Assembly (NCBI GenBank): GCA_003153355.1
Contig: PLYH01000005.1
Location: 97,810-161,809 of the forward strand
Source: Candidatus Peregrinibacteria bacterium
Lineage (GTDB): Bacteria; Patescibacteriota; Gracilibacteria; UBA1369
Reading direction: 5' to 3'
Length of the DNA stretch: 64,000 bases
The notes beneath the pieces are model-generated. The model was not told the origin of the DNA. It ran no database searches and saw only the letters and a list, made by a program, of their open reading frames with translations. Positions 33,542 through 41,428 of the stretch are shown in pieces; positions within the stretch are counted from its first letter, which is position 1, and each line of letters begins with the position of its first letter. The position numbers and the translations under genes were made by a program.

Positions 33542-34969
33542 TTGAAAAAGTTTAATAAGAATCCAATAGTAGCTGTATTAGCTATTTCCTTTGTGCTCGG
33601 TCTCATCGGGCCAATTGCTGCGTTCGCGGCAGGTCCAGCAACGGTAAATCTTGGATCAGCGGGTAATTTCGTGATTCTGGCAAAGTCAGGAATCTCAACT
33701 ACCGGATCCACCTCAATTACCGGAGATATTGGAGTGAGTCCAATCACCGCGAGTGCCATAACTGGATTTGGATTAACAATGGATGTGTCGAATACATCTT
33801 CTACATCAGCTCAAGTGACCGGAAAAGTATATGCAGCCGACTATACTAATCCTACTCCAACTACAATGACCGCGGCTGTAAGCGACATGCAAACTGCGTA
33901 CACCGATGCCGCTGGACGGACGTTACCTACTGCTACTGAATTGGGTGCCGGAAATATTGGTGGGATGACACTCGCTCCGGGACTTTATAAATGGGGTACC
34001 AGTGTGACAATACCAACAGATGTCACCCTCTCGGGCGGACCAAATGATGTCTGGATCTTCCAGATAGGACAAAATCTCACCATGAGTTCCGCTACTCACG
34101 TTGTCCTGAGCGGGGGTGCCCAGGCTGCTAACATCTTCTGGCAGGTCGCAGGACAAACGACAATTGGAACGACGTCTGTGTTCAATGGAAATATATTGGA
34201 TCAAACAGCGATTGTGCTGAATACCGGTGCGACGCTGAACGGCAGAGCACTCGCACAGACCGCAGTGACGTTGGATTCAAACATTGTTACCAAGCCAACT
34301 GCTGCTCCGGCACCTACACCAAATCCAACGCCAAGTCCGTCGCCATCACCGACACCTTCTCCAAATCCAACACCAAGTCCATCGCCATCGCCTTCTCCCG
34401 CACCTTCAAACCTATGCGCTGGATTCACTGATGTGACTGCTAATGATCCAAGCTGTCCAGCCATCACTTATGTTAAGACCATGGGGGCTGAAACCGGAAA
34501 TCCTGACGGCACTTTTGCACCGAACTCGCTTGTGCAGCGCGACCAAGTGGCCAAAATTGTTCTGCAAACTTTCAACAAATTCGATAACACTGTCGATTAT
34601 TGCAAAGGAGTAAATCCATTCCCGGATGTTACACCAAGCGATTGGTCATTCCAATATATCTGTCGCGGCAAACAACTCGGCATGATTACAGGTTATAAAG
34701 GTGGAGCCGATGCAGGATATTATCGTCCGGTGCGCAACGTTGACCGTGCGGAATTTCTCGCTTTGCTTCTGAGAAATTTAACCGGAATGCCAAATGTCTC
34801 TCTGCCGAATTACAGTGATGTGGCAACGAATCAGTGGTACGCCGTTTATGCAAAGTACTCTTATGACAACAAATTATTCCCTGCTCCGTCTCTTTATCCG
34901 ACGAATTCCACATTGAGAATTGAAGTTGCAAAAGTTATTTATCAACTTCATACCTTAGGAAAAATCTAA
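33542..34969 (+). CDS. Exported DUF3494 (ice-binding-type) protein with SLH domains, TTG start
   Basis: 475 residues. The TTG at 33542 gives a textbook signal peptide (MKKFNKNPIVAVLAISFVLG ... AAFA). Residues about 30-245 follow the DUF3494 beta-solenoid pattern: NLGSAGNFVILAKSGIST, TSITGDIGVSPITASAITG, a helix around TAAVSDMQTAYTDAAGR, then TLAPGLYKWGTSVTIPTDVT and NDVWIFQIGQNLTMSSATHV. A Pro/Ser/Thr repeat linker follows (about 250-290). SLH-type modules then begin with CAGFTDVTANDPSCPAITYV, with Cys pairs that could form disulfides. DUF3494 proteins include antifreeze and ice-adhesion proteins, but many bind other ligands. The SLH part would fix it to the cell wall. Confidence 0.88.
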   Translation: MKKFNKNPIVAVLAISFVLGLIGPIAAFAAGPATVNLGSAGNFVILAKSGISTTGSTSITGDIGVSPITASAITGFGLTMDVSNTSSTSAQVTGKVYAADYTNPTPTTMTAAVSDMQTAYTDAAGRTLPTATELGAGNIGGMTLAPGLYKWGTSVTIPTDVTLSGGPNDVWIFQIGQNLTMSSATHVVLSGGAQAANIFWQVAGQTTIGTTSVFNGNILDQTAIVLNTGATLNGRALAQTAVTLDSNIVTKPTAAPAPTPNPTPSPSPSPTPSPNPTPSPSPSPSPAPSNLCAGFTDVTANDPSCPAITYVKTMGAETGNPDGTFAPNSLVQRDQVAKIVLQTFNKFDNTVDYCKGVNPFPDVTPSDWSFQYICRGKQLGMITGYKGGADAGYYRPVRNVDRAEFLALLLRNLTGMPNVSLPNYSDVATNQWYAVYAKYSYDNKLFPAPSLYPTNSTLRIEVAKVIYQLHTLGKI

Positions 34970-34988
34970 CAAACTAACAGAGTTAGGA

Positions 34989-35030
34989 AAAGAGCTCTTT
35001 CATTAATCAAGGAAGGGCTCTTTCGATTTT
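34989..35030 (+). terminator. Terminator of the DUF3494-SLH gene
   Basis: A 13-bp stem with a few G-T pairs (34989-35001 with 35011-35023) and a 9-base loop, then CGATTTT, 20 bases after the stop codon. Confidence 0.7.
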
Positions 35031-35032
35031 AG

Positions 35033-35051
35033 TTTGAACATCGTGCCATAA
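35033..35051 (+). repeat. Dispersed 3'-flank repeat, copy 2 (5' half)
   Basis: TTTGAACATCGTGCCATAA differs by one base from the same part of copies at 35729 and 40537. Confidence 0.7.
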
Positions 35052-35119
35052 AGATTGTGGAGAAACTTTTGAATTGTTAAAATATGATTATATTCACTGA
35101 AAAATATAAAAAAACTTCT

Positions 35120-35728
35120 ATGAGAAAAATTATTACGACGACATTTGTAACCTTGGACGGGGTGATGCAGGCGCCGGGAGGGCCTGATGAAGACAGAACG
35201 GGCGGTTTTGCCTATGGTGGATGGTCTTTCAACTATTGGGATGACATGATGGGCAACGTTATGAGTGAGTTCATGAAGCTTCCTTTTGAACTTCTTTTGG
35301 GAAGACGAACGTATGATATTTTTGCAGCATATTGGCCTCACGCGAAAGAAGATTCGAGTGTGGCGGTGCCGTTCAACGCTACGAGAAAATATGTTGTTTC
35401 CCATTCGCAGATGGAGCTTTCGTGGAATAATTCCATGCTTATCACCGGAGATGTTGTTGCTGAGATTAAAAAACTTAAAGCAATGGACGGGCCGGATCTT
35501 TGGATTCATGGCAGTGGAAATCTGATTCAGACTCTGCTTGAAAATAACTTAATTGACGTTATGCATGTGTGGATTTTTCCCCTTACGGTTGGGAATGGCA
35601 AACGTTTGTTTGCGGAAGGTACGCAAACCGAAAATTTTAAACTTGTTGGATCAAAAGTCTCCACGACTGGAGTGGTTATTGCTACTTTTGAACCGAAGGA
35701 AAAACTTGTGGTAAGGCCAAGGTCTTAG
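35120..35728 (+). CDS. Dihydrofolate reductase/RibD C-terminal-like protein
   Basis: 202 residues from the ATG at 35120; an in-frame ATG at 35084 would add 12 residues without family similarity. The fold pattern is that of the RibD_C/YyaP-YwjB group of NADPH-binding proteins. It has the start KIITTTFVTLDGVMQAPG, the middle LLGRRTYDIFAAYWP, and then DLWIHGSGNLIQTLLENNLIDVMHV is followed by FPLTVGNGKRLF. In the family these are reductase-like proteins of unknown substrate, often in accessory regions. Its 3' flank carries the repeated element. It is not a true FolA. Confidence 0.87.
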   Translation: MRKIITTTFVTLDGVMQAPGGPDEDRTGGFAYGGWSFNYWDDMMGNVMSEFMKLPFELLLGRRTYDIFAAYWPHAKEDSSVAVPFNATRKYVVSHSQMELSWNNSMLITGDVVAEIKKLKAMDGPDLWIHGSGNLIQTLLENNLIDVMHVWIFPLTVGNGKRLFAEGTQTENFKLVGSKVSTTGVVIATFEPKEKLVVRPRS

Positions 35729-35768
35729 TTTGAACATCGCGCCATAAGGAGCTCCAAGAACTTTTAAA
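35729..35768 (+). repeat. Dispersed 3'-flank repeat, copy 3 (complete)
   Basis: It combines both halves: TTTGAACATCGCGCCATAA joined to GGAGCTCCAAGAACTTTTA. It begins directly after the TAG stop of the RibD-like gene. Confidence 0.75.
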
Positions 35769-35769
35769 C

Positions 35770-35789
35770 GCTTTAATAAAGCCATTTTT
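35770..35789 (+). terminator. Terminator-like hairpin before csoR
   Basis: GCTTT-AAT-AAAGC followed by CATTTTTG. Confidence 0.45.
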
Positions 35790-35814
35790 GTTCATTTTAC
35801 TTTCTTCATATATA

Positions 35815-35835
35815 TACCTATACTGGGTATAGGTA
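35815..35835 (+). promoter_or_regulatory. CsoR operator palindrome
   Basis: TACCTATAC-TGG-GTATAGGTA is a perfect inverted repeat (9-bp arms, 3-base centre) 16 bases before the csoR start. It overlaps TATA-like promoter sequence, as expected for copper-relieved autorepression of csoR and copB. Confidence 0.75.
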
Positions 35836-35851
35836 ATTTAATATTTTATTT

Positions 35852-36127
35852 ATGATTGACCCATTCAAGGAAAAAACTTTGGCACGTCTCAAAAAAGCAA
35901 AAGGGCAAGTGGAAGGAATCGTCAAAATGGTGGAAGAAGAGAAGTATTGTGTCGATATCATTACGCAGGTTTTGGCACTAGAAGGAAGCCTTAAGGCTGT
36001 TTCGCATCTTATTCTGGAAAGCCATATGAATACTTGCGGAACAAAACACTTAGCTTCCAACGATCCTCAAAAAAAGGAAAAGTTTATTCGAGAAATTTTG
36101 AAAATTGTTGAATTTACCAACCGTTAA
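35852..36127 (+). CDS. csoR: CsoR-family copper-sensing repressor
   Basis: A 91-residue all-helical metal-sensing repressor of the CsoR/RcnR/FrmR family. The Cu(I) ligand set Cys-His-Cys is present: Cys in EEKYCVDII, and His plus Cys in ESHMNTCGTKH. This favours copper sensing over formaldehyde or nickel. The N-terminal helix has the family pattern ARLKKAKGQVEGIVKMVEEE. It binds DNA as a tetramer and releases it on copper binding. A perfect palindrome lies just upstream and copB follows 9 bases downstream, so the repressor most likely controls its own operon. Confidence 0.92.
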   Translation: MIDPFKEKTLARLKKAKGQVEGIVKMVEEEKYCVDIITQVLALEGSLKAVSHLILESHMNTCGTKHLASNDPQKKEKFIREILKIVEFTNR

Positions 36128-36136
36128 TTTGTTGTT

Positions 36137-38275
36137 ATGAATATTTCCGAACAAATCTATTCCTGCCCGATGCATCCTAACGTTCAGCAGGATAAACCGG
36201 GGATGTGCCCCGAATGTGGTATGAATTTGTTGCCGGTGAAGAGAAAAAAAGCTGCACCTATGGATCATTCAATGTCCGGTCATGATATGCACGAGATGAA
36301 AGAAGGTCTTAATAAACATGAGGGTCATAACGTCAACATGTTTGCAAAGAAATTTTGGGTCAGCCTTTTTTTGACTTTGCCTGTGGTTCTTTATTCGGAC
36401 TTGCCGCATGACCTTATCAAATGGAGTGCACCTGTTTTCCCCGGATCACAGTATTTGGGATTCGTTTTGGGATCGTTCGTGTTTTTTTATGGAGGATGGG
36501 TGTTTTTGGTAGGTGCTTGGCGTGAACTTCGGGCAAAACTTCCGGGTATGATGACGCTTATTGCCGTTGCTATAAACGCAGCGTACTGGTTTAGCGTGTA
36601 TGCGACATTCTTCGACCCGGGACACACGCTTTACTGGGAACTCACGAGTCTTATCACCATTATGCTCCTGGGCCATTGGATGGAAATGAGAGCAGTCCAA
36701 GGGGCTCAGGGAGCTTTGAAAGAGCTTTCCAAACTTTTGCCAGATCAAGCGGAGGTTGTTATCGGAGATAAGACGAAAATTGTTGCATTGGAAGAACTCA
36801 AAGTTGGAGATATTGTTTTGGTTCGACCCGGAGGAAAAATCCCTGCTGATGGAAATGTTACCGAAGGGAAATCCGATGTGAATGAATCGATGGTCACAGG
36901 TGAATCAAAGCCTGTTGGAAAAAATGTTGGGAATGAGGTCATTGCTGGAACTATCAATTCAGACGGAATGCTCAAGATTAAAGTCGCCAAAATCGGGGAA
37001 AATACTTTTCTTGCGGGTGTAAAAAGGCTTATTGCTGAAGCACAGGCCTCAAAATCGCGACTACAAATGCTTTCGGACCGCGCGGCATTTTATCTCACTA
37101 TTATTGCTATAACGGCGGGTGCTGTAACGTTTGGTACATGGATGTATTTGGGAGCAGGTTTAGTATTTTCGATTGAAAGATTGGTTGCCGTGCTCGTGAT
37201 TGCTTGTCCGCACGCTTTAGGATTAGCTGTGCCGCTTGTGGCGTCGATTTCAACGACTATGGCTGCCAGGAACGGCCTTCTTATTAAACAGCGCCTGGCC
37301 TTGGAAGCAGCCCGTGAAGTTGATGTGGTTTTATTTGATAAAACCGGAACGTTAACAAAGGGCGAATACGGCGTTGAAAAAATCTGGTCTGTTCAGGCAA
37401 AAGATGAGCAGGAGGTTTTACAGCTTGCAGCATCGGTTGATGCTCATTCCGAACATTTTATAGCCCGCGCCATTGTGGAAGAAGCGAAGCTGAAAAAGTT
37501 GGCCCTGACGGATGTGAAAGATTTTGGACGTATTCCGGGGAAAGGTGTTAAAGCCCTTTTAGACGGGAAAGAGATCGCTATCGGAAGTTTAAGTTTGGTT
37601 GAAGAGTATAAAGCTATCCTTCCCGAAAATATTAAAAATGAAATTGATGTTGAAAGTAAAAAAGGGAAAACTGTGATTTTTGTTCTCGAAGGAAAAAATA
37701 TTGCCGGAGCTTTAGCTTTAGGAGATGTGATCCGCGAAGAGTCACGTGAAGCGATTAAGGCTTTGAAGGCCCAAGGAGTAAAAGTTGCGATGATTACGGG
37801 TGACAGCGACGAAGTGGCAAAGTGGGTTGCTTTGGACCTTGATATCGATGAATATTTTGCAAAAGTACTTCCTGATCAAAAGGCGGCAAAGGTAAAATTG
37901 CTTCAATCAAAGGGGCAGAAAGTTGCCATGGTTGGTGATGGAATCAATGATGCGCCTGCTCTCACCCAGGCTGACCTTGGTATTGCCATTGGAGCCGGGA
38001 CAAACGTTGCGATTGAATCTGCGGGTATTATCCTGGTAAAAAATGACCCGAGAGATATTGTGAAGATCATCAGGCTTTCTAAACTCACATACACCAAGAT
38101 GATTCAAAACCTCTTCTGGGCTACTGGATATAATGCGATTGCATTGCCTTTGGGAGCTGGTGTGTTTGCTTCTTATGGGATTTTGATGCAGCCAGCGTTT
38201 GCAGCTATTTTTATGTCATTGAGCACCGTGATTGTTTCCATTAACGCGGTTCTTCTCAAGAATAAAAAATTATAA
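36137..38275 (+). CDS. copB: CopB-type copper-exporting P1B ATPase with heavy-metal-binding N-terminus
   Basis: 712 residues. The N-terminal heavy-metal-binding domain is [20 protein letters not shown] (residues about 9-28). A His/Met-rich segment follows ([14 protein letters not shown]). There are eight membrane helices, with the ion-path motif CPH in [14 protein letters not shown] rather than CPC. Actuator motif: VTGES. Phosphorylation motif: DKTGTLT. Nucleotide domain: the HP-like motif is [10 protein letters not shown]. Hinge: [14 protein letters not shown]. The CPH type is associated with Cu(I)/Cu(II)/Ag export (CopB). It is directly downstream of csoR and precedes two exported Met/His-rich proteins. 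Confidence 0.95.
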   Translation: MNISEQIYSCPMHPNVQQDKPGMCPECGMNLLPVKRKKAAPMDHSMSGHDMHEMKEGLNKHEGHNVNMFAKKFWVSLFLTLPVVLYSDLPHDLIKWSAPVFPGSQYLGFVLGSFVFFYGGWVFLVGAWRELRAKLPGMMTLIAVAINAAYWFSVYATFFDPGHTLYWELTSLITIMLLGHWMEMRAVQGAQGALKELSKLLPDQAEVVIGDKTKIVALEELKVGDIVLVRPGGKIPADGNVTEGKSDVNESMVTGESKPVGKNVGNEVIAGTINSDGMLKIKVAKIGENTFLAGVKRLIAEAQASKSRLQMLSDRAAFYLTIIAITAGAVTFGTWMYLGAGLVFSIERLVAVLVIACPHALGLAVPLVASISTTMAARNGLLIKQRLALEAAREVDVVLFDKTGTLTKGEYGVEKIWSVQAKDEQEVLQLAASVDAHSEHFIARAIVEEAKLKKLALTDVKDFGRIPGKGVKALLDGKEIAIGSLSLVEEYKAILPENIKNEIDVESKKGKTVIFVLEGKNIAGALALGDVIREESREAIKALKAQGVKVAMITGDSDEVAKWVALDLDIDEYFAKVLPDQKAAKVKLLQSKGQKVAMVGDGINDAPALTQADLGIAIGAGTNVAIESAGIILVKNDPRDIVKIIRLSKLTYTKMIQNLFWATGYNAIALPLGAGVFASYGILMQPAFAAIFMSLSTVIVSINAVLLKNKKL

Positions 38276-38300
38276 TAATTTTATTTCTTAATTTTTATGT

Positions 38301-38942
38301 ATGAAAAAAACACTCTTCGCATCAATTTTTATATTCACACTTGCTCTCCAAACCCCCGTGTTTGCACAAGGGATGATGGGACAACTCAATACTTATAACA
38401 TGATGGGCTCAAACCAAAATCTGACGGGAAGCACTCAAAGCACCGACCAGACCGCAGCTGACGAAGCAGCCGGCAAAGACATCTGGAATAAATTGCAGGC
38501 AAAACAGGTCGATTGTAAAAGTCTGACTGACGATAATTATGATGTCCTTGGTGATTATTTCATGGGATTAATGGCTGGCGGGAGCCACGCTTCAATGAAT
38601 GACAGCATGGTCCGGATGATGGGTGCCGATGGCGAAAAACAGATGCATGTTGCTATGGGCAAAAGATTAAGCGGTTGCGATACAAATGCCGCTTTTCCCG
38701 AACAATACCAACAGTTTTCTTCCCAAATGCCGATGATGGGAGGATTCAATAATCAAAATTTTCCAATGATGAGGGGCGGTTTTAATTCTCAATACTCTCC
38801 ATGGAATGGCAACATGATGGGCGAAAACGGATTCCCTGAAATCGCTGTCGTTTCTTCGATAAGCTTGCTTCTTGTCTGGACTGTTCTTATTCTTTCGATT
38901 GCAGCTTTGGTTCGTTATTTAAAAAGTTCCAAAAGAAAATAA
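38301..38942 (+). CDS. Exported Met-rich membrane-anchored protein, probable copper-binding accessory
   Basis: 213 residues. A signal peptide is followed by the mature start QGMMGQLNTYNMMG. A helical domain follows (WNKLQAKQVDCKSLTDDNYD) with a Met/His-rich segment, FMGLMAGGSHASMNDSMVRM then MGADGEKQMHVAMGKRLSGC. A Met/Asn-rich linker and a C-terminal membrane helix (VVSSISLLLVWTVLILSIAAL) with a basic tail complete it. Met-x-x-Met and His clusters suggest Cu(I) binding outside the membrane. It sits 25 bases after copB in the csoR operon. The family is unnamed to me; the copper role is inferred from composition and position. Confidence 0.75.
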   Translation: MKKTLFASIFIFTLALQTPVFAQGMMGQLNTYNMMGSNQNLTGSTQSTDQTAADEAAGKDIWNKLQAKQVDCKSLTDDNYDVLGDYFMGLMAGGSHASMNDSMVRMMGADGEKQMHVAMGKRLSGCDTNAAFPEQYQQFSSQMPMMGGFNNQNFPMMRGGFNSQYSPWNGNMMGENGFPEIAVVSSISLLLVWTVLILSIAALVRYLKSSKRK

Positions 38943-38969
38943 GCGCTGTAATCATTTTCCACCTTTCCC

Positions 38970-39521
38970 ATGAAAAAGCCTCCAGTCACCGCCATTGTCA
39001 TCCTCGCGATTTTCGGAATTTTCACCGGCTTTATCGTTTATCTTTCATATAATCCCCCGCCAGGACCTTACGACAAAATGTCGAGCCGGGATTTAGCGCA
39101 GGTGTGCATGGCAAGTGAAGGAACTGTTTTACACATTCATTCGCATCTTACGATCATCGCCAACAAGCAGACGCTCACTGTCCCCGCGGAAATAGGCATT
39201 GATGCTCAAAACAACTGCATTCATCCTTTACATACCCATGACGACAGCGGAATCATTCACATTGAATCGCCGGTTCAAAAAGATTTCATTCTCGGCGATT
39301 TCTTCGAAGTATGGGGTATGACGTTCAATCAGAATCAAATTCTGGACAATAAAACCGATGCTAATCATGGCCTCAAAATCTCCGTGAACGGCAAAGAGTC
39401 CGGTGATTTTGAAAATACCGTTTTGAAAGATCATGCAGACATCGTCATCGATTATTACAATCTCAAAGACGGGCCTGATCCATTGCCAAAACCTTTTGAC
39501 TGGAGCACGGCGCAGGTTTAG
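38970..39521 (+). CDS. Exported His-rich domain protein, 183 aa
   Basis: The N-terminal signal anchor is VTAIVILAIFGIFTGFIVYL. The external domain is a small beta fold with His clusters, HIHSHLTIIANKQTLTVPAE and IHPLHTHDDSGIIHIESP, then FILGDFFEVWGMTF and a final VLKDHADIVIDYY. I have seen this arrangement in hypothetical secreted proteins of other bacteria and archaea, but know no established function. The histidines could bind Cu or Zn. It lies between the Met-rich protein and the CDF gene, so a metal role is likely by context. Confidence 0.75.
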   Translation: MKKPPVTAIVILAIFGIFTGFIVYLSYNPPPGPYDKMSSRDLAQVCMASEGTVLHIHSHLTIIANKQTLTVPAEIGIDAQNNCIHPLHTHDDSGIIHIESPVQKDFILGDFFEVWGMTFNQNQILDNKTDANHGLKISVNGKESGDFENTVLKDHADIVIDYYNLKDGPDPLPKPFDWSTAQV

Positions 39522-39550
39522 TACTATAAGCAGTTCACACCAATTAAAAT

Positions 39551-40498
39551 ATGAAAGATACTGACCACAATCATGGACACACCCATGGAACCATCGATGC
39601 CTCACTTTTCACGTCTCAAAAAGGGCTTCAGGCTGTTATGTCTTCTTCACTTGTTCTTTTTTTAGGTTCTCTCTTCCAGCTTATTGTCGTATTACTTTCC
39701 GGAAGCGTTTCTCTTCTTTCCGATACCATTCATAATTTTGGCGATGCTGCGACGGCTATTCCATTGAGCATTGCTTTCCTGATGGGCAGAAAAAAGCCGA
39801 CGAAACGTTTTACCTATGGTTACGGAAAAGTGGAAGATCTTGCAGGTGTCAGTATTCTTTTTTTTATGCTGGCCAGCGCTTTTTATGCCGCCTATGTTTC
39901 AATCCAGCGTTTATTTCATCCGTATACCGTAACGCACTTATGGATTGTAGGAGTGGCTTCAATCATGGGCTTCGCAATTAATGAAGGCGCAGCTGTTTTT
40001 CGCATAAAAGTGGGAAAACAAATTCATAGCGAGGCTCTCATCACAGATGGCAAACACGCACGCACGGATGGATTCACAAGTCTGGCTGTTCTTATCGGGG
40101 CACTGGGTTCTTATTTTGGTTTTCCGATCGTTGATCCTATTGTCGGATTATTCATATCAGCTCTCATTCTTCACACGGTATGGGAATCGGGGAAAGAAGT
40201 TTTTACCAGAATGCTGGATGGCGTTGATCCTTCGATTGTTGAACAGGTGAAAGACGCAGCACGGGCAGTTCATGAAGTAAAATCCGTAACGGAAACTCGA
40301 GTCCGGTGGCTTGGACATACTTTGCATGCAGAAATAAATATTGCCATTGATCCGAAGCTATCAATCGAAGAAGGTCATAATATTGCTCAAAAGGTTCATC
40401 ATGAATTGGAGGATCATTTACCTCATTTATCTCATATCGTCATTCACGTTGACCCTATTGGTGCTTCAGGAGAAAAACACCATCACGAGCATTCTTAA
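39551..40498 (+). CDS. CDF-family zinc/cation efflux transporter (CzcD/ZitB-like)
   Basis: 315 residues. The His-rich N-terminus (DTDHNHGHTHG) precedes six membrane helices. Both transport-site motifs are present as HxxxD: LLSDTIHNFGDAATA in helix 2 and DGKHARTDGFTSLAV in helix 5. The C-terminal cytoplasmic metal-binding domain (VHEVKSVTETRVRWLGHTLH) is complete, and a His-rich tail (EKHHHEHS) closes the protein. These features suggest Zn2+ (or Co/Cd) export by proton antiport. It is the last gene of the metal block. It differs from the other CDF protein at 20920, which has a NifX-like tail and no HxxxD. Confidence 0.92.
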   Translation: MKDTDHNHGHTHGTIDASLFTSQKGLQAVMSSSLVLFLGSLFQLIVVLLSGSVSLLSDTIHNFGDAATAIPLSIAFLMGRKKPTKRFTYGYGKVEDLAGVSILFFMLASAFYAAYVSIQRLFHPYTVTHLWIVGVASIMGFAINEGAAVFRIKVGKQIHSEALITDGKHARTDGFTSLAVLIGALGSYFGFPIVDPIVGLFISALILHTVWESGKEVFTRMLDGVDPSIVEQVKDAARAVHEVKSVTETRVRWLGHTLHAEINIAIDPKLSIEEGHNIAQKVHHELEDHLPHLSHIVIHVDPIGASGEKHHHEHS

Positions 40499-40536
40499 TT
40501 CCTGCAAAAGAACTCACGACCCTGCCACGACTTTAA

Positions 40537-40553
40537 TTTGAACATCGCGCCAT
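40537..40553 (+). repeat. Dispersed 3'-flank repeat, copy 4 (5' half)
   Basis: TTTGAACATCGCGCCAT, identical to the start of the copy at 35729, 39 bases after the CDF stop. Confidence 0.7.
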
Positions 40554-40573
40554 TTGGATCCAATGGCTTTTTG
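40550..40573 (+). terminator. Terminator after the CDF gene
   Basis: CCATT-TGGATCC-AATGG followed by CTTTTT; the loop holds a BamHI-like palindrome. Confidence 0.5.
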
Positions 40574-40581
40574 GATTCTGC

Positions 40582-40905
40582 TTATGCAGCATCTCGATCT
40601 ATTTTTTCATCACTCATTGGTTCAGCCAGGGCGTTATCGTTTTTTGGTTTTGCCTCCATGGATCTGATGAGCCGTTTTGTTCTTTGCAAGTCTTCACGTA
40701 TTTCCGTGATTTCGTGGTGCTTGAGGTCACTGATGTTGTCGAGCAAAGTCATGCAGCGGTTGTGGATGTCGGTAAGTTTATCCGCCAAGGGACCGATTTT
40801 GTATTCAAGCATGTCCCGAAGTTTGTGGTCAATAGCTGACTCCACGGCTTCTTCTGCAGCTTCTTTGGCTACTCTTTTGATCTGGGAGAGAGATTCAGAG
40901 TCCAT
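40582..40905 (-). CDS. Small coiled-coil protein, 107 aa
   Basis: Family not recognised. The chain is a nearly continuous charged helix with heptad spacing (VAKEAAEEAVESAIDHKLRD, then MTLLDNISDLKHHEITEIRE), a basic segment (LQRTKRLIRSMEAKPKN) and an acidic end. There is no signal peptide. It is the last gene of a probable leftward unit with the membrane protein at 41009 and the large SLH protein at 41429. A structural or adaptor role is possible but not shown. Confidence 0.65.
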   Translation of the reverse strand: MDSESLSQIKRVAKEAAEEAVESAIDHKLRDMLEYKIGPLADKLTDIHNRCMTLLDNISDLKHHEITEIREDLQRTKRLIRSMEAKPKNDNALAEPMSDEKIDRDAA

Positions 40906-41008
40906 ACAGTTTGGTGGTTAATCGTTCGGTCATCTCATAATTCTACGCCATTTCCCGGCGAAATTCCAGCTCTACTTGGGGAGCCAATGATGAATTTGGT
41001 CTAACTTA

Positions 41009-41410
41009 CTATTTCGTATCTAGCGGAGATTGCGCATCTTTCGGTGGTTCAACCTGTGCAGATGGTTCGTTTGGCGTTGATGCTCTCGGAGCAGGTGGAG
41101 TCGGTCGCGCCGGCCGCGGGATATGCGACATAATCGTTTCCATGGCAATATTATTTATTCTACCTCCAACCTTATTTTCAACGTAACCGATGGCTCTTCT
41201 TTTCATGGAGCTGATCGTCACATTAATTCCAATGAGGAAGAATAACGCCCCGACGATCCCAAGGATGACGGTTGTTTCCCAAACATTCGTGTTCGAGCTT
41301 ATTTGTGCATTTTGGCTGTTGGCGATTGTCGATGAAACTTGGGTAAATGAAAAATATGCCCCAACGAGTAATACAGCCCCGATCAATGCCATAATAATGC
41401 CGATTTTCAT
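41009..41410 (-). CDS. Small membrane protein with Pro-rich tail, 133 aa
   Basis: Two membrane helices (GIIMALIGAVLLVGAYFSF and TTVILGIVGALFFLIGINV) enclose an external loop rich in Ser/Asn/Gln (SSTIANSQNAQISSNTN). The cytoplasmic side is basic (SSMKRRAIGYVENK). The last 40 residues are a Pro/Ala/Ser tail (PRPARPTPPAPRASTP). I know no family. The ATG is 18 bases after the stop of the SLH gene on the same strand, so the two are probably co-transcribed. Confidence 0.7.
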   Translation of the reverse strand: MKIGIIMALIGAVLLVGAYFSFTQVSSTIANSQNAQISSNTNVWETTVILGIVGALFFLIGINVTISSMKRRAIGYVENKVGGRINNIAMETIMSHIPRPARPTPPAPRASTPNEPSAQVEPPKDAQSPLDTK

Positions 41411-41428
41411 AAAATTGATGTTAGGAGA

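Noticed and set aside
35120-35728. True dihydrofolate reductase FolA
   Set aside because: The motif order matches the RibD_C/YyaP-like group instead, and folate-site residues of FolA are not recognisable.
32858-41000. Active integrative element or prophage at tRNA-Gly
   Set aside because: No integrase, excisionase, phage or conjugation gene and no duplicate of the tRNA end were found.
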